Below are positions 33,430 to 44,176 of a stretch of DNA of 64,000 bases, one piece after another. The stretch is from Branchipolynoe longqiensis (lineage: Eukaryota > Annelida > Polychaeta > Phyllodocida > Polynoidae): positions 85,388,614-85,452,613 of the forward strand of contig CM059187.1 in NCBI GenBank assembly GCA_030323885.1, given 5' to 3'. The notes beneath the pieces were generated by a model. That model saw nothing but the letters and a program-made list of their open reading frames with translations, did not search any database and was not told the DNA's origin. Numbering within the stretch: the first letter of the stretch is position 1; every line of letters starts with the position of its first letter. Both the position numbers and the translations under genes were made by a program.

Positions 33430-33599
33430 TACTGCTGCATTGTTGCATTGCTGGGTGGCTGCTTTGCTGCATTTCTACATTGCTTTTATGCTGCATCGCT
33501 GCATTACTGCATTGCTCCATTACTGCATTGCTGTTTTTCTGTGCTAGCACTTGGCTGGTTGGCGCTGTCTTCTATGGGTGCGTTGTGACTGAGCCGTCG

Positions 33600-33950
33600 A
33601 GCACAGCTCCCCACAAACCGCCGCGCGCAACCACCGCCACAACCGCCACCACCGCCACCAGCACCGCCACTCCCTGTCACCACAGCGGCCGCGCCCCCAA
33701 ACAAGTGATTAAGGTATCGCGTTGATGAATGCACAAAATGAAGACAACGGCTTCTGCAAATTACTCGGCCGCCCTGCCGCTCGCTCCGGCATGCCCGCCG
33801 TCAATTAGTCGACGCGGGGCGGGCGGCCGCGGTGGCTGCTGGGTGATGGCACAATTTCCCCTAAAACATCACCCTGCTCCCTGGGAATTACTCTCGGCGA
33901 ATTACCCCCCGGGTAGGTTATTTAGCCCTGGACTTCATTCCCCTGCGCAG
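33600..33950. promoter_or_regulatory. CpG-rich stretch with a CCACCGCCA repeat
   Basis: Dense CpG (GCGGCCGCGCCCCC, GACGCGGGGCGGGCGGCCGC) after a CCACCGCCACAACCGCCACC microsatellite. It resembles an unmethylated CpG-rich island in otherwise AT-rich DNA. No linked exon was found. Confidence 0.35.
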
Positions 33951-34765
33951 TGAGCTATGATGTTATTAGCATCGATATGTTCCAAAGCCCCCTTTTTCGA
34001 TCAGACCTTGGCACTGCTCTCCTCCTCATCTGGATCACACACACCCACTGCTTTACTCCCTTCTCCCCCCGACCCACTTCAACCGCAATCCCCAACACTA
34101 CCCACCGCTCCTGTTGACTTGCACAAGCGGGAAGCAGTGTATGTTTGCGAGTGTGTCAGTCCCAGGGGTATGGTGGTAGGTTGGTTATGCTAGAAAGTTG
34201 ATAGTTATTTAATAGTGATGGTTCAATTCTGAGTTTTGTATTTAAGTGTTTTAGAAAGTCGCCTTAATGTATTTTGCACAGACTGGTGGTGCCTATCATT
34301 GGATGCAGTGCAAACATGTTAATGGATCGCATCAATGAAAAAGTATATATGAACTACTACATTGAAGTTGTTAAATGAAGTTAGTTTAAGGATCTAGGGT
34401 CTCAACTAATCTTAGGCTAAGTCATCAAATAACATTATGGAATGGGTAAATCAAGTATTTCTGAGTATGGTTATTTATGTTTTTGAAATTTCTCTTCAGA
34501 GCATTCAGAGATATTATTGCAGCTACGTGAAGACCTACAATAGATGAGTTATCAACTAAATGACAATCTCAAGAAAACTTAGAATAGTTGCTTCTTCAAA
34601 CTACCTGAGTTTGATGGGACTCCTATCGTAAAAGGGTATTGCTTGAAATATTTAAAGTGAAAGCATGCACAATTTAAATTTGACGAAAACACCACAATTC
34701 TGAACATGGGATTTGTTTATCCTTTTTGAGCATAGTTACATACAACAGGATCACCAAACTGCTAT

Positions 34766-35142
34766 CAAACCGGGCGTGGTCGCCGAATCGGTGTCGATGC
34801 GGGCCTCGCGTGAGGAAGATCAGGAGTTTGGGTCCCGGTCAAGTTAAGGCACTGACTTTTTTTTTGTTGGTAAACATTTTTTATTCATCTGAATACATAT
34901 TTTGTCAGTGCCGAGGCACTGGTCTTCCAGCTGTTGGAGTGAACACATTTGATTTGTACCTAGAGGAAGTGGAATGTGTTGCATTGTGTGCAGCACAACC
35001 CATTCTGAACATAACAAGAAAGTGGGGGAGCAGCCTGTGCTCTATAGTGTACAGCATAGGTACTCAACATTGTTTGTTTGTTGGTTGTTGTTTTACATCC
35101 TAGCAACATCTAAGGTCATATCAGGATGGGTACTCGACATAG
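34766..35142. mobile_element. SINE fragments: head (+) at 34766-34860 and tail (-) at 35073-35142
   Basis: The head reads GTGGTCGCCGAATCGGTGTC then GTTTGGGTCCCGGTCAAGTT. The tail, in reverse, reads GTTGGTTGTTGTTTTACATC and AACATCTAAGGTCATATCAG. They are in opposite orientations and so are separate insertions. Confidence 0.65.
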
Positions 35143-35497
35143 TGCAAGGTATATGCATCAAGATAGAGTGCACAATAATGTACACTAGTGGTTAAATTTC
35201 ATGCTGTGTTAGTATATCACTTAGATTTGGTTTAAATAATGGTTAGTCTTTTACTACTGCCATGTTGTGCATGTATACTGGTTTATTATTGCATGCTTTG
35301 CTGGTTGAAGATGTAGTTATTCAGTGGTGGTAGTGGGTGTTGAATGTTATTATGTCATTGAGTTATAATAGTTGTTTGTCAAAATGTGGATGGGGTGGAG
35401 GGGTCTATGGGCAGGGGGGGGGGGCGGATATGCAGGGAGAGAGCAGGCATGAGAGAGGGTGAAGTCAATGGGTTGTTCAGTAGATCACATTATATAA

Positions 35498-35917
35498 TTA
35501 CAGTGCCAGGTTTTGAGCTCTGTATGCATTTTTAAAAGCAAGCATCAAACCCGTTTCTCTGGTTTTCATTGGGAGTTCATTCCACATGGCATTTCCTTTG
35601 TAAATCGAAGCTCTGATTAACTTATTTGTATTAGGGTTGGGTACCCAGACTAGGGTCGATGTCCCCCTTCTCGTTACCCTGGTTGAGATATGTATGCATG
35701 TGTCATCACTTGCATGTTTATACATCAGCATCATTAGGTGTAGGTTACTATGTACATCCAGAGTGTCCAGCCCTGCTCTGCTATGCATTTCAACCACACT
35801 TAGTATCTTGCCTTGGAATACTGTTCTGAGAGCTCTGTTTTGCATTCTTTGTAATTTGGTCTCTTGCTGCTTCGTTAGTAATCCATAGATGATATCATTG
35901 TAGTTTATAATTGGTAA
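35498..35917 (-). pseudogene. LINE ORF2 C-terminal part (3' fragment of the LINE split by the YR element)
   Basis: Reads LPIINYNDIIYG, KLQRMQNRALRTVF, MHSRAGLDTLDVHSNL and NAMWNELPMKTRETGLML, the typical C-terminal tail of CR1/L2-like ORF2. Its upstream continuation is at 44177 and beyond: LYKSTAL there joins LPIINYND here exactly across the insertion. The frame is open through this piece and ends near 35498. Confidence 0.85.
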
Positions 35918-36037
35918 TTGAAAACAGAACGAGACAGTAGTATAAAGTGGCAATTTTAATTCTTTCTATCTTAGCTTGTTACATTACTCTTTCATGATGA
36001 GATGACCTTAGATATTTCAAGGATTACAGGCACTTAA
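35918..36037 (-). repeat. Split direct repeat B2
   Basis: About 120 bp, identical or nearly so to 36411-36530 (AAAACAGAACGAGACAGTAG to TTACAGGCACTTAACC). It abuts LINE sequence at its left end. Confidence 0.88.
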
Positions 36038-36082
36038 CCCTATCGATACATCATATTAGTTGGGTGGGTGGGACGGCAAATC

Positions 36083-36410
36083 TGGGCGGCAGAAGTACGT
36101 CCTCTCGGTTTGAAAAGTCTGGTCGAAGTGAATATCTCCAGTGCCACGTCATCGGCTTTGACTGGAAATCACTATAGGTGGCGCGTCAATCGGCGGCCAT
36201 TTTAGTTCTAAAAGTGAATATAGATGTCGCCACCAGTCTGATTTTAATCTAACTGCGTAGTTCAAGAAGTATCATGTAGATGGCGCGTCGATCAGCGGCC
36301 AAAGTTATTAGTTCTAAGAATAGAATATAGTCGGCGCCATGGTGCCCTAATCTACTGAGATTCACAGTCTCGTTCATTCAATTACCCATGTTGCGCACAT
36401 CATGGACAAT
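36083..36410 (-). repeat. Split direct repeat A2
   Basis: About 328 bp matching 43847-44176 (AAATCTGGGCGGCAGAAGTA to GTTGCGCACATCATGGAC), with only a few differences. Confidence 0.9.
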
Positions 36411-36530
36411 TGAAAACAGAACGAGACAGTAGTATAAAGTGGCAATTTTAATTCTTTCTATCTTAGCTTGTTACATTACTCTTTCATGATGAGATGACCT
36501 TAGATATTTCAAGGATTACAGGCACTTAAC
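36411..36530 (-). repeat. Split direct repeat B1
   Basis: Copy of B2, lying immediately after the recombinase stop codon (PRTLALFFG then TAA) on the minus strand. Confidence 0.88.
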
Positions 36531-36720
36531 CAAAAAATAGAGCAAGTGTCCTGGGAGCCGATGAAACCGACTGCCTTGGTACATAATCATGCACTGCGTC
36601 AGTGGTCCAATGACCCAAGTGTTTGATGTTGCTGATTGACGATCGTTGCAGAGCACAGGCTTGTGCACCACCTCGTCTCAGACTATGCAGTGTCATTGCT
36701 GTGAAAGACGTATCAACACC
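36531..36720 (-). pseudogene. Tyrosine recombinase, C-terminal catalytic part
   Basis: Reads GVDTSFTAMTLHSLRRGGAQ, then ISNIKHLGHWTTDAVHDYVP and ends SSAPRTLALFFG with a stop. It contains HSLRR (the H-x-x-R of the active site), the GHW box and the nucleophile-region tyrosine (VHDY). It aligns with the recombinase at 61641-61835. The N-terminal half is at 41085-41345, beyond the gypsy insertion. Confidence 0.82.
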
Positions 36721-36728
36721 TTGAGTCT

Positions 36729-36816
36729 TGTTATGTAACTGACTTTATTTACCTTAGTTCTCTCTGACGTCATCCGGTATTACATTGGGTGCGTTCGGGT
36801 AGTCACATATCTTACA
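36729..36816 (-). repeat. Candidate 3' LTR of the gypsy element (88 bp)
   Basis: On the minus strand it begins TGTAAGATATG right after a polypurine tract and ends GTTACATAACA, giving TG...CA ends, and it includes AATAAA-like TAAATAAAG. There is no second copy in the window, and 88 bp is very short for a gypsy LTR, so it may itself be truncated. Confidence 0.4.
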
Positions 36817-37422
36817 TCTCTCCTTTCTCGATAATGATTGTTGAACCAACAGATATTATCCCTATGTATCCCGTCCGCCCATACCACGTATATGATATGA
36901 TACATGTATTCATTTGTTTACCCAGTGCGAACATAACATGACATCCCCTTTTGTACTTAGTTGCATACACATATATATATATATATATAAATCTTAGCCT
37001 ACTACGTACGATACGCGAATTTGACTTTATTGAAACATGAAGTGCACACACACACTCTCGTTTAGCGTCGCTGATAAGAGTATGTCATTACCATCATTTT
37101 ATTATGATATGATATGGGTGTGTGTGTGTTCCTCTTCATAATTAATGCTAGACATTGAAAACATAACGGTAACTTATGATAGATAACTCACTTGATGTGT
37201 TCACGATGTGTATAACGAATTCAATACACGTAGCGTCTCCACGTTTATCAAAACTCATCTATTCTTATCCCTTGAATATTGCGTCCCTTCTTAGATTGAC
37301 CCAGTGAACGGTGCGTCACGTGATATAAAGCACCAATGAACGGTGTACATAGCTCTATCACGATGTGACGTGGTCATTTGACCTAATGGACGATGTTTTA
37401 CGTATTACCTATTTGGAAACGA

Positions 37423-38548
37423 TTAGTGGGTTTTAACGGTTCTACCGTATCGTGAAACGTAAGGTAATTGTGTTTTTGTATGTTGTAAATTTCCTTCTAT
37501 TGCTACGCCCCTCTTATTATTTACTGTCGATTGGGGACACTTATAGATGAATTTCCGATTTCTTCTCAATGTATTACCGTGTTCATTTCGTATACTGTAA
37601 TCCCTCCTACTAGTGTTACTCGTGTCTACAATTTGACCTCTTTTCCAATCATTGTTTTGATCTCGGTACCTGACTTTGTCTCCTTTTTGTAATACCGGTT
37701 GTTCCTTGCCCGCCTTTTTGTCAAAATATTTCTTTTGTGTCGTTTGTCTCCCTTCCATTTCATTTAGCTTAGATGTTTGTACTGTAGGTTTGAGTTGATT
37801 GTTTAACACTGGAAGCCGAGACCGTAATCGTCTCGACATCAATAGCTGAGCTGGCGATGCCCCTATCCCTTCTAAAGTTGTGTTTCTATAATTCAACATG
37901 GCTATGTCAATGTCAGTATTATCTTTGAAGCACTTCTTGATCATGCGCTTGCATGTCTGGACATATCGTTCAGCTTGGCCGTTACTTTGGGCGTGCATAG
38001 GATTCGTAAAGACTGATTGGAATCCGAACAACTTAGCAAACTCTTGAAACTCACCACTCGAAAATTGGGGACCATTGTCTGACACAACATATCTTGGAAT
38101 CCCATACCGTGCAAAAGTTTGCTTTAGAACACTTATAACAGCTTTACTTGTCGTTGCGAACAATTCTATAATCTCAGGAAACTTAGAGTAATAGTCGACA
38201 ATGATTATGTAGTTTTTTTCATTAACATGGAACAAGTCTATCCCCACTTTGTGGAATGGCACATCTGGTATATCATGACTTATTAAAGGTTCTTTAGACG
38301 GCATGTTCCTAAATTGTTGGCAAACATTACACCGCAGGACAACGTTTTTCTAATGTGCTCATTAATCCTGGCCAAAACACTGTGTCCCGAGCCAATTGTT
38401 TACTTTTTACCACGCCCAAATGGGCCTCGTGTAGCCTCACCAACATCTCTTTATGCATGGATTTAGGTATAATGATCTGTTCACCTCTTAACATCAGATC
38501 ATCAGATGTGGTAATTTCATCCTTAAACCTAAAAAAATGCTTGAACAT
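37423..38548 (-). pseudogene. Gypsy integrase
   Basis: The region includes the zinc-binding segment (HEAHLGVVKSKQLARDTVFW, with the CNVCQQF pair in another frame after a shift near 38330), then the catalytic core. From the ATG at 38304: D23 in VGIDLF, D76 in VSDNGPQFSS and E112 in NGQAERYVQT, a DD35E spacing that is intact. A C-terminal basic region (KGDKVRYRDQNNDWKRG) follows, and the frame closes at 37423. The enzyme joins the cDNA to host DNA. The one frameshift separates the zinc finger from the core. Confidence 0.92.
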
Positions 38549-39990
38549 CAGTGTCTAGTAACTTGTTATTTATGGGCCAACCCTGTATTGTTAGGTCGCG
38601 TACCTTCATTAGTGTTTTGTCTAGTTTTGTTTGAATTATAATGTCCTGGATGATATCAGCATTACTATCAACGGCTGCCACAGAAATGTCTTTGTCGTAT
38701 AGGTCGTCCGGATTTACATTGGACGTATGGGCTCTTGACAAGGTGTCTGCAAAAAACAAATCCGTACCCTTCAAATATGTCACTACAATGTTATAATTTT
38801 GTAATCTCATCCGCATGCGTTGCATGCGGGCGGACAACGAGTGTATCGGTTTTAGCATTATGGCTACCAAAGGCTTGTGATCTGTTACGACAGTAATTTC
38901 ATTTCCATAAATGTAGTCATGAAATTTATGACATCCGAAACATATGGCTAAGAGCTCCTTTTCGATCACGGCATAACTCACTTGAGTTTTGTCTAAAGCT
39001 TTGGACGCCATAGCCACAGGCAAGTTGTTTTTGAAAAAGTGTTGCACCTAAACCAAACTTTGATGCGTCAACCTGTAGCACAATATGTTCTTTACCGTTA
39101 AAAAATTTCAAAACAGGCGCAGTCATCAATAAATGTTTCAGTTTCACAAAAGCTTCTTCATGTCTTTCTTCCCAATGCCAACATACGTTTTTCTTTAATA
39201 TTTCTCTTAATGGCTTAGTTATGTTTGCCATGTTTGGTATAAATTTATTTACATAACCAATCATGCCCAAAAACCGTTGCAACGCCGGTTTATCAGTGGG
39301 ACTGGGCATGTCCACAATGGCCTGGACCCTATCTTCGTTAGGTTTAATACCCTCTGAGGTAATTACATGACCTACGTAATTTACAGATTCTCTGCAAATT
39401 TTCGACTTCTTGGGGTTCAGTTTCAGGTTTACATGAGCTGCCCTTTGCAATACCGCCTCTAAGCGTGTATTGTGTTCTTCTATTGTACTCCCGTGTATCA
39501 GAATGTCGTCGGTCACGACATGAACTCCAGGTAATCCCATCAGGATATTATTCATTTCCTGTATGAAGATGTCCCCAGCTGTCTTAATGCCAAATGGGAG
39601 TCGAGTAAACCTAAATCTACCCCATGGGGTGTTGAAGGTACATAGCCTGGAACTGTTGTCGTCTAACTCAATTTGCCAGTACCCGCTATTTGCGTCCAAC
39701 ACCGAAAAATACCTGGCCCCATGTATAGTTGCAATTACTTCTTCCACTGTTCTAACTGGATAAGGGCCTCGTAGAATTGCTTTGTTTAAATTTGTGGGAT
39801 CTAGACAAATTCTTAATTTATTAGGCTTACGTACAATAGTCATTGAATTCACCCAAGGAGTAGGCTCATCCTGTTTGACTATGACCCCTAACTCTAACAT
39901 GCGTTTTAATTCTTTCTTTACATCATCAATAATTGCCAGTGGGATTCGACGTGGAGGGTCAATGACAGGAATGATACTTTCATCAATGTA
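38529..39990 (-). pseudogene. Gypsy reverse transcriptase and RNase H
   Basis: RT reads YPVRTVEEVI, YFSVLDANSGYWQIEL, FTRLPFGIKTAGDIF and VVTDDILIHG (the DD pair intact at residues 131-132 of the frame beginning 39900; the usual Y/F before it is T). It continues with YVGHVITSEGIKPN and LQRFLGMIGYVNKF. After a frameshift near 39045 the RNase H part follows (YAVIEKELLAICFGCHKFHD, VVTDHKPLV, LFFADTLSRA). Upstream, a frame change near 39985 links it to the protease (IPVIDPPRRIP). It would be a typical gypsy polymerase but for these shifts. Confidence 0.93.
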
Positions 39991-40426
39991 AAATTTGGGT
40001 ATTTACTTTAATTAAACCGAGACCTTTAAATACTGTTGAATATTTTCTTACCAATTCTTGTGCTGGCCTGTCACCTTCCACGGTATCTACGACGTTCAGG
40101 CGTGCTAGCAATCCTAATTCTACACACGACTGTTTCCCTAGTATGGCACAACCGGCATCTGTGACTTGGAATTTTAACCTGTGACCATTGACATCCAGAG
40201 TAACCTCGCCTTGAGGTCGAATTCTATGACCGCCGTATGTCACTAGATGACACCTGGAAGGGCTTAAACAAACATTACGCATTGTGTTGCACATCCTTAA
40301 TGGTAAAATATTCGCCTCCGACCCAGTGTCTAATTTGAATCGGATTACCTGTCCATGTACCTCAAATGATGAGTACCATAACTCACTGTTCATCACATCA
40401 CTTGTACACAATGTGCCTACAAACAA
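39983..40426 (-). pseudogene. Gypsy aspartic protease
   Basis: The active-site run FKLDTGSEANILPL is present, with CHLVTYGGHRIRPQGE and CAILGKQSCVELGL, the retropepsin flap and C-terminal ILG motif. It cleaves the Gag-Pol polyprotein. The frame overlaps the gag zinc-finger frame (40417-40743) by a few bases, compatible with frameshifted Gag-Pol expression or with decay. Confidence 0.88.
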
Positions 40427-41070
40427 GTCAACATCATCGTCTCGCTCTCCGATTTTGAATGAGATTGTTGATCAGTGTTGTCATTCGCGACGTCAATCTC
40501 GTACACAGGTGCGCCTCTCATCGAGTCACGTTGCACTCGACATACCTTGATGAAATGTCCGATCTTATGGCATCCCATGCACTCTTTTCCCCGTGCTGGA
40601 CACGTCCCCTTGGCATGGCCGTATCCACAACGGCCACATTTGTTACTTGACTCCCGAGTTGCTGGTCGCCCTCGACTTGTTGTTTGGTGTAACCAAGGTG
40701 ACGCGCCTCTTGATGTCCGTTCGCCTCCACTGTACCTTGTCATGACCGTGTCGACTGGTTGATCCTCCTTTGGCGTGACTTGAGCAGACTTATTTTCGCT
40801 TAACCGACATAGTTGAATGCATTCTTCGACTGTGAGGTTGGGCGATTGTAACAGCTTGTTGCGTAACGTATTGTCTTTTACACCGCAGACAATCCTGTCA
40901 CACAGTAACGATGATTCCAGTTGACCGTAGCAACAGTATTCGATCCTGTGTTTTTAATTCCCTAATGTAGGAATCCATACATTCATGCGATTGGTTAAAT
41001 GAGTTAAATTCGTACCGTACGACGGTGATGTTTGTCTTCCCCTCGCAATAATGCGTGAAGGCGGCTATGA
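40417..41070 (-). pseudogene. Gypsy Gag C-terminal part with two zinc knuckles, 5'-truncated
   Basis: Zinc knuckles read CGRCGYGHAKGTC (CX2CX3HX4C) and CMGCHKIGHFIKVC (CX2CX4HX4C). Upstream are capsid-like segments (HYCEGKTNITVVRYEFNSFN, CMDSYIRELKTQDR) in another frame, separated by at least one shift near 40750-40900. The N-terminal capsid is missing and the sequence joins recombinase DNA near 41080. Confidence 0.82.
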
Positions 41071-41084
41071 GTGGGGCCCGCTGG

Positions 41085-41345
41085 GGCCGGATGACCTGCC
41101 ATGGACAGGGCCAGTTGTATGGTGTCAGGCAACGCGGTTGCACGTAGAGGTGATCCGTTGGTATTCAGGAAGGCAGGGCCATCGGGGTGAAGTGGTGCCC
41201 TGGACACGTAATCCTTCCACGCTTGATGTGGACAGTAGGGCGATCCAGTTATCGCCGGAACGAGAAATGTCTCTTGGAGACGATGACTTGTATTGTTTTT
41301 GATTACCGGACTCGGACATTGATGCCCACTGCGGTTAGCCTCAAA
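41085..41345 (-). pseudogene. Tyrosine recombinase, N-terminal/central part
   Basis: Reads LRLTAVGINVRV then a stop and SKTIQ (the arginine box R-x-SKT type), followed in another frame by SRAPLHPDGPAFLNTNGSPL and LPDTIQLALSMAG. This aligns with KTISPPEDGPAFLLPCGRSL of the second element. The catalytic HxxR part lies at 36531-36720. Confidence 0.75.
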
Positions 41346-41611
41346 TCCTTGGCCCGAAGATAGTGGCCAGGGTCAGAGCTGCCAAATTTAGGAAAGGTTA
41401 GTCTGTCGGAGAAGTGTGCGATGATAGTAGCTAGCACCAGTAGTATTCCCTTGCCTGGGCTGCCTTATTCCTCCAGGTCCCAATCGCCAGCCCCGCCTTA
41501 ATGGCATCAAGAAGCCGCTGATGGTGACGTTGTGAGTAACCTGGGGAGAGAAGGCAACAAAATTTAAATATCGATCCCAGGTTACAGGTTAGGGGTCAAA
41601 GCATTGTCATG

Positions 41612-41963
41612 TGTCACAATCACCGATTCCAGGCCGGCCTCAGCAACAAGTCTCTGGCTAGACTCCTTGCACGCAAGTCGAAACACCTACGACTTAGAGC
41701 ATCAGGAGATTGATGTCCTTTCCTGGTTTGTGTCGGACAAGAATGACGGTACTCCTTCGTGCGGCAAACAGCCAGATCTCCCGGGCACAGGCACAGATGA
41801 CAGGGTCGCAACCTGCCCCGGAACTGAGCACTTGCTGTGAGGTTGCATTGTCTGTGTTTATTGCGATGGTGTATTTGTGCGCTTGATGTGGAGAGAGATG
41901 TTTGAGGGCGACAACCAGATTTATCGCCTCGAGCTGTGGGTTTTTGAGATGGTCTCCAGACAA
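41612..41963 (-). pseudogene. RNase H remnant of the YR retroelement
   Basis: Reads QLEAINLVVALKHLS, INTDNATSQQVLSSGAGCDP and EIWLFAARRSTVILVRHKPG, then in a shifted frame SPDALSRRCFDLRARSLARD. It is clearly homologous to NLEALNLVHALKYL and NTDNVASQQVLESRRGRDKV of the element at 62636-63994. The RT that should precede it is missing. Confidence 0.85.
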
Positions 41964-41978
41964 ATTCAGCTTTCGTGT

Positions 41979-42310
41979 AGGATGTCGCTATACTCGTGAC
42001 TCTAGAGTGGCTATGTATACTTAAGCCTGTGTCACTTGTTCTGCGAGTACATCAACAGTGTACGGGGAGCCGTTTCCATGCAGGGTCATTAGACATTTTT
42101 ATGTGATTCTTATCACGCATTGTAGGCCTTTTCGTCTCAGATTGTGATTTGTTAGCTTCTGACATGGTCTGCAAACAAATTTGTGTAGGAAGTTGCCATA
42201 CTCGTGACTTCAGTGTGGCTATGTATACTTAAGCCTGGGTCACTTGTTCTACGAGTGCATCAACAGCGTGCGGGGACCGGTTATTTCAATGCAATGTCAT
42301 TATAATGTGG
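41979..42310 (-). repeat. Duplicated ~200-bp segment inside the YR element
   Basis: CTCGTGACTCTAGAGTGGCT and TATGTATACTTAAGCCTGTG near 41993-42030 recur with changes near 42203-42240, followed both times by ACGAGTGCATCAACAG-like sequence. A further GTCATTAGAATGTGG-type echo lies near 42677. Confidence 0.75.
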
Positions 42311-42924
42311 GTTGTCAGCTTTTGTCTATCAAGCAATGCCCAAGTGCGCCATGATGATAAGGCTCGGCACCCTATTAAGCTTATGAGATAAAAGAATGCA
42401 GAGCCCTTGGTGAATTGACATCTTAGAATGTGATTGAAGAATGCTTTGCGGTTTCATGTATTACTCAAATCCTATGCACTGCCCGACCTCCAGGTCGTGG
42501 TGATGTCGGCACTCCCTGAGACTTTGCGTCTGCGACAATGTCTAGACGGTCGCCATCACAGCAGCCAGACAAGATCTGGGTGTAGTTCGCATGCACTCTG
42601 TGTACTGATAACTTTTGTCTGGCCAAGTGCGAGATCTGGGTCAGCGTCTGGTTCATGGCGCTTATGTACAGGTCAGTGTCATTAGAATGTGGAGTGTCAG
42701 CTTTTGTTACTTGACTTATTGTGTGTCGGATCGGTTGTTTATATCCAGTGTCATTGAGGAGATATTTTATGTGTGTGCACCTATGGTTGTTGGATGGCGC
42801 CATCTTGAGTATTAGCGTGTTCTGTGGTTAGGTAATGTCCGAATGATTTGCAGTCTAGTGGGGGAAGGAAATGTCTCCAGCTTATGCATGTTAAATAGTT
42901 TTTAATATCAATCCGCTGCGACGC

Positions 42925-43470
42925 AAGGTTCGTTGACTGCATCCCCCGTTCGTCGTCGCGCCCATTGCTCGGACAAACTGCATTGCAGATAACATGTCCT
43001 CCCCCTCAGGCACACATTCGACGCTCCCCACCATCGAAGACATAAGATTTAAACTCACGGTTTCCACGTGTTCGTCGTCCACGCCGGGGGCCACCATCAA
43101 TGGAGATCACAGCCGATTGTACTGAGAAGGAGCGATGGCGTATCGGTTCAAACGATCACCTCCATAACAATCCGTCGAGCATACTGTCATGGCCGCCTCC
43201 TCGTGCCATGATGTCAGCACGCCACCAGCTCGGAGAAACTGCGTCCTCCCCTGCCGGCACACGTCCGATGCTCCTCGCCATTGAAGGAAAGAGATTCGAA
43301 CCCACTGTTTGCATGAGTTTGTCGTTCATTCCGGTGGCCACCATCAAAAGAAATCACATCCGATTGTAGCAAGAAGGAGCGATGGCTCAAACGGTCGCCT
43401 CCATAGCGATCCATCGAGCATGCTGTCATGGCCGCCTCCTCGTGGCGTGACGTCAGCACACCGCCGTTGC
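42925..43470 (-). repeat. Tandem repeat, unit about 245 bp, inside the YR element
   Basis: GAAGGAGCGATGGC, CATACTGTCATGGCCGCCTC and GATGTCAGCACGCCACC near 43125-43225 recur near 43373-43460. A diverged earlier unit (GGGGGCCACCATCAATGG) precedes them. It lies between A1 and the RNase H remnant, where gag/RT would be expected. Confidence 0.75.
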
Positions 43471-43846
43471 GGTGTAATGGACCTAAATTTGTGTTGTTCC
43501 GCATTTCCCTGCGGTTTGTGATACGTACATTAATACCAAGTTTGACATCGGTAATGTGGTTTCTGTAATGTAGCCAGAGCCACGGTTAATCCCACGTCCG
43601 CAGGCTTCTTTGACGCGTCAATTTTGTTGTTGTTGTTGTTGTTGTTTCATCTCGCCGTGCCTCACCCCGATCCTGTGTTCGAGTTGAACGAGACTGTCTT
43701 ATCGAGATATATTATATGATAGAGCCACTGACTTCGACCTAGTTTTCGGTTTCTTCCTCCTGTTGACCAGGCTTGTTGATCCAAAGTATCTGCCCTGGAT
43801 CCCTTCGTGGGTTTGAAGCCGTCATTCCCACTCCAGTTTTAATCCA

Positions 43847-44176
43847 AATCTGGGCGGCAGAAGTACGTCCTCTCGGTTTGAAAAGTCTGGTCGAAGTGAA
43901 TATCTCCAGTGCCACGTCATCGGCTTTGACTGGAAATCACTATAGGTGGCGCGTCAATCGGCGGCCATTTTAGTTCTAAAAGTGAATATAGATGTCGAAA
44001 CCAGTCTGATTTTAATCTAACTGCGTAGTTCAAGAAGTATCATGTAGATGGCGCGTCGATCAGCGGCCACAGTTATTAGTTCTAAGAATAGAATATAGTC
44101 GGCGCCATGGTGCCCTAATCTACTGAGATTCACAGTCTCGTTCATTCAATTACCCATGTTGCGCACATCATGGACA
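43847..44176 (-). repeat. Split direct repeat A1
   Basis: Matches A2 (36083-36410) and abuts LINE coding sequence (LYKSTAL) on its right. Confidence 0.9.

Larger units (their letters stand above)
36729..41080 (-). mobile_element. Ty3/gypsy LTR retrotransposon, 5'-truncated, inserted in the recombinase gene
   Basis: Minus-strand order is gag remnant, zinc knuckles, protease, RT, RNase H, integrase and a 3' region, the Ty3/gypsy order. It interrupts the YR gene so that removal rejoins LALSMAG with GVDTSFTAMT-LHSLRR. The 5' LTR, primer site and gag N-terminus are missing at the right junction (~41080). At the left, a purine run (GAGAAAGGAGAGA on the minus strand) is followed by TG...CA sequence at 36816-36729. 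Confidence 0.85.
35918..44176 (-). mobile_element. Tyrosine-recombinase retroelement (Ngaro/PAT type) with split direct repeats
   Basis: Inserted in the LINE and read on the minus strand: A1 (44176-43847), about 1.9 kb of repetitive non-coding DNA, an RNase H remnant (41963-41612), a tyrosine recombinase (41345-41085, resuming 36720-36531 after a gypsy insertion), B1 (36530-36411), A2 (36410-36083) and B2 (36037-35918). The A1...B1-A2-B2 order is the hallmark of PAT and Ngaro elements. ATT (minus strand) sits at all three junctions (LINE/A1, B1/A2, B2/LINE), consistent with recombinase-mediated integration at a 3-bp core without duplication. Gag and RT are absent, so this copy is a defective derivative. 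Confidence 0.85.

Noticed and set aside
35918..36530. A 120-bp target-site duplication flanking a small insertion
   Set aside because: The two 120-bp copies are better explained as the B1/B2 halves of split direct repeats, since A1 lies at the far end and the LINE frame rejoins across the whole element.
42465..42803. 112-codon minus-strand frame as a gene of the YR element
   Set aside because: No RT, gag or other domain motif; it overlaps duplicated non-coding sequence and is probably a chance frame.
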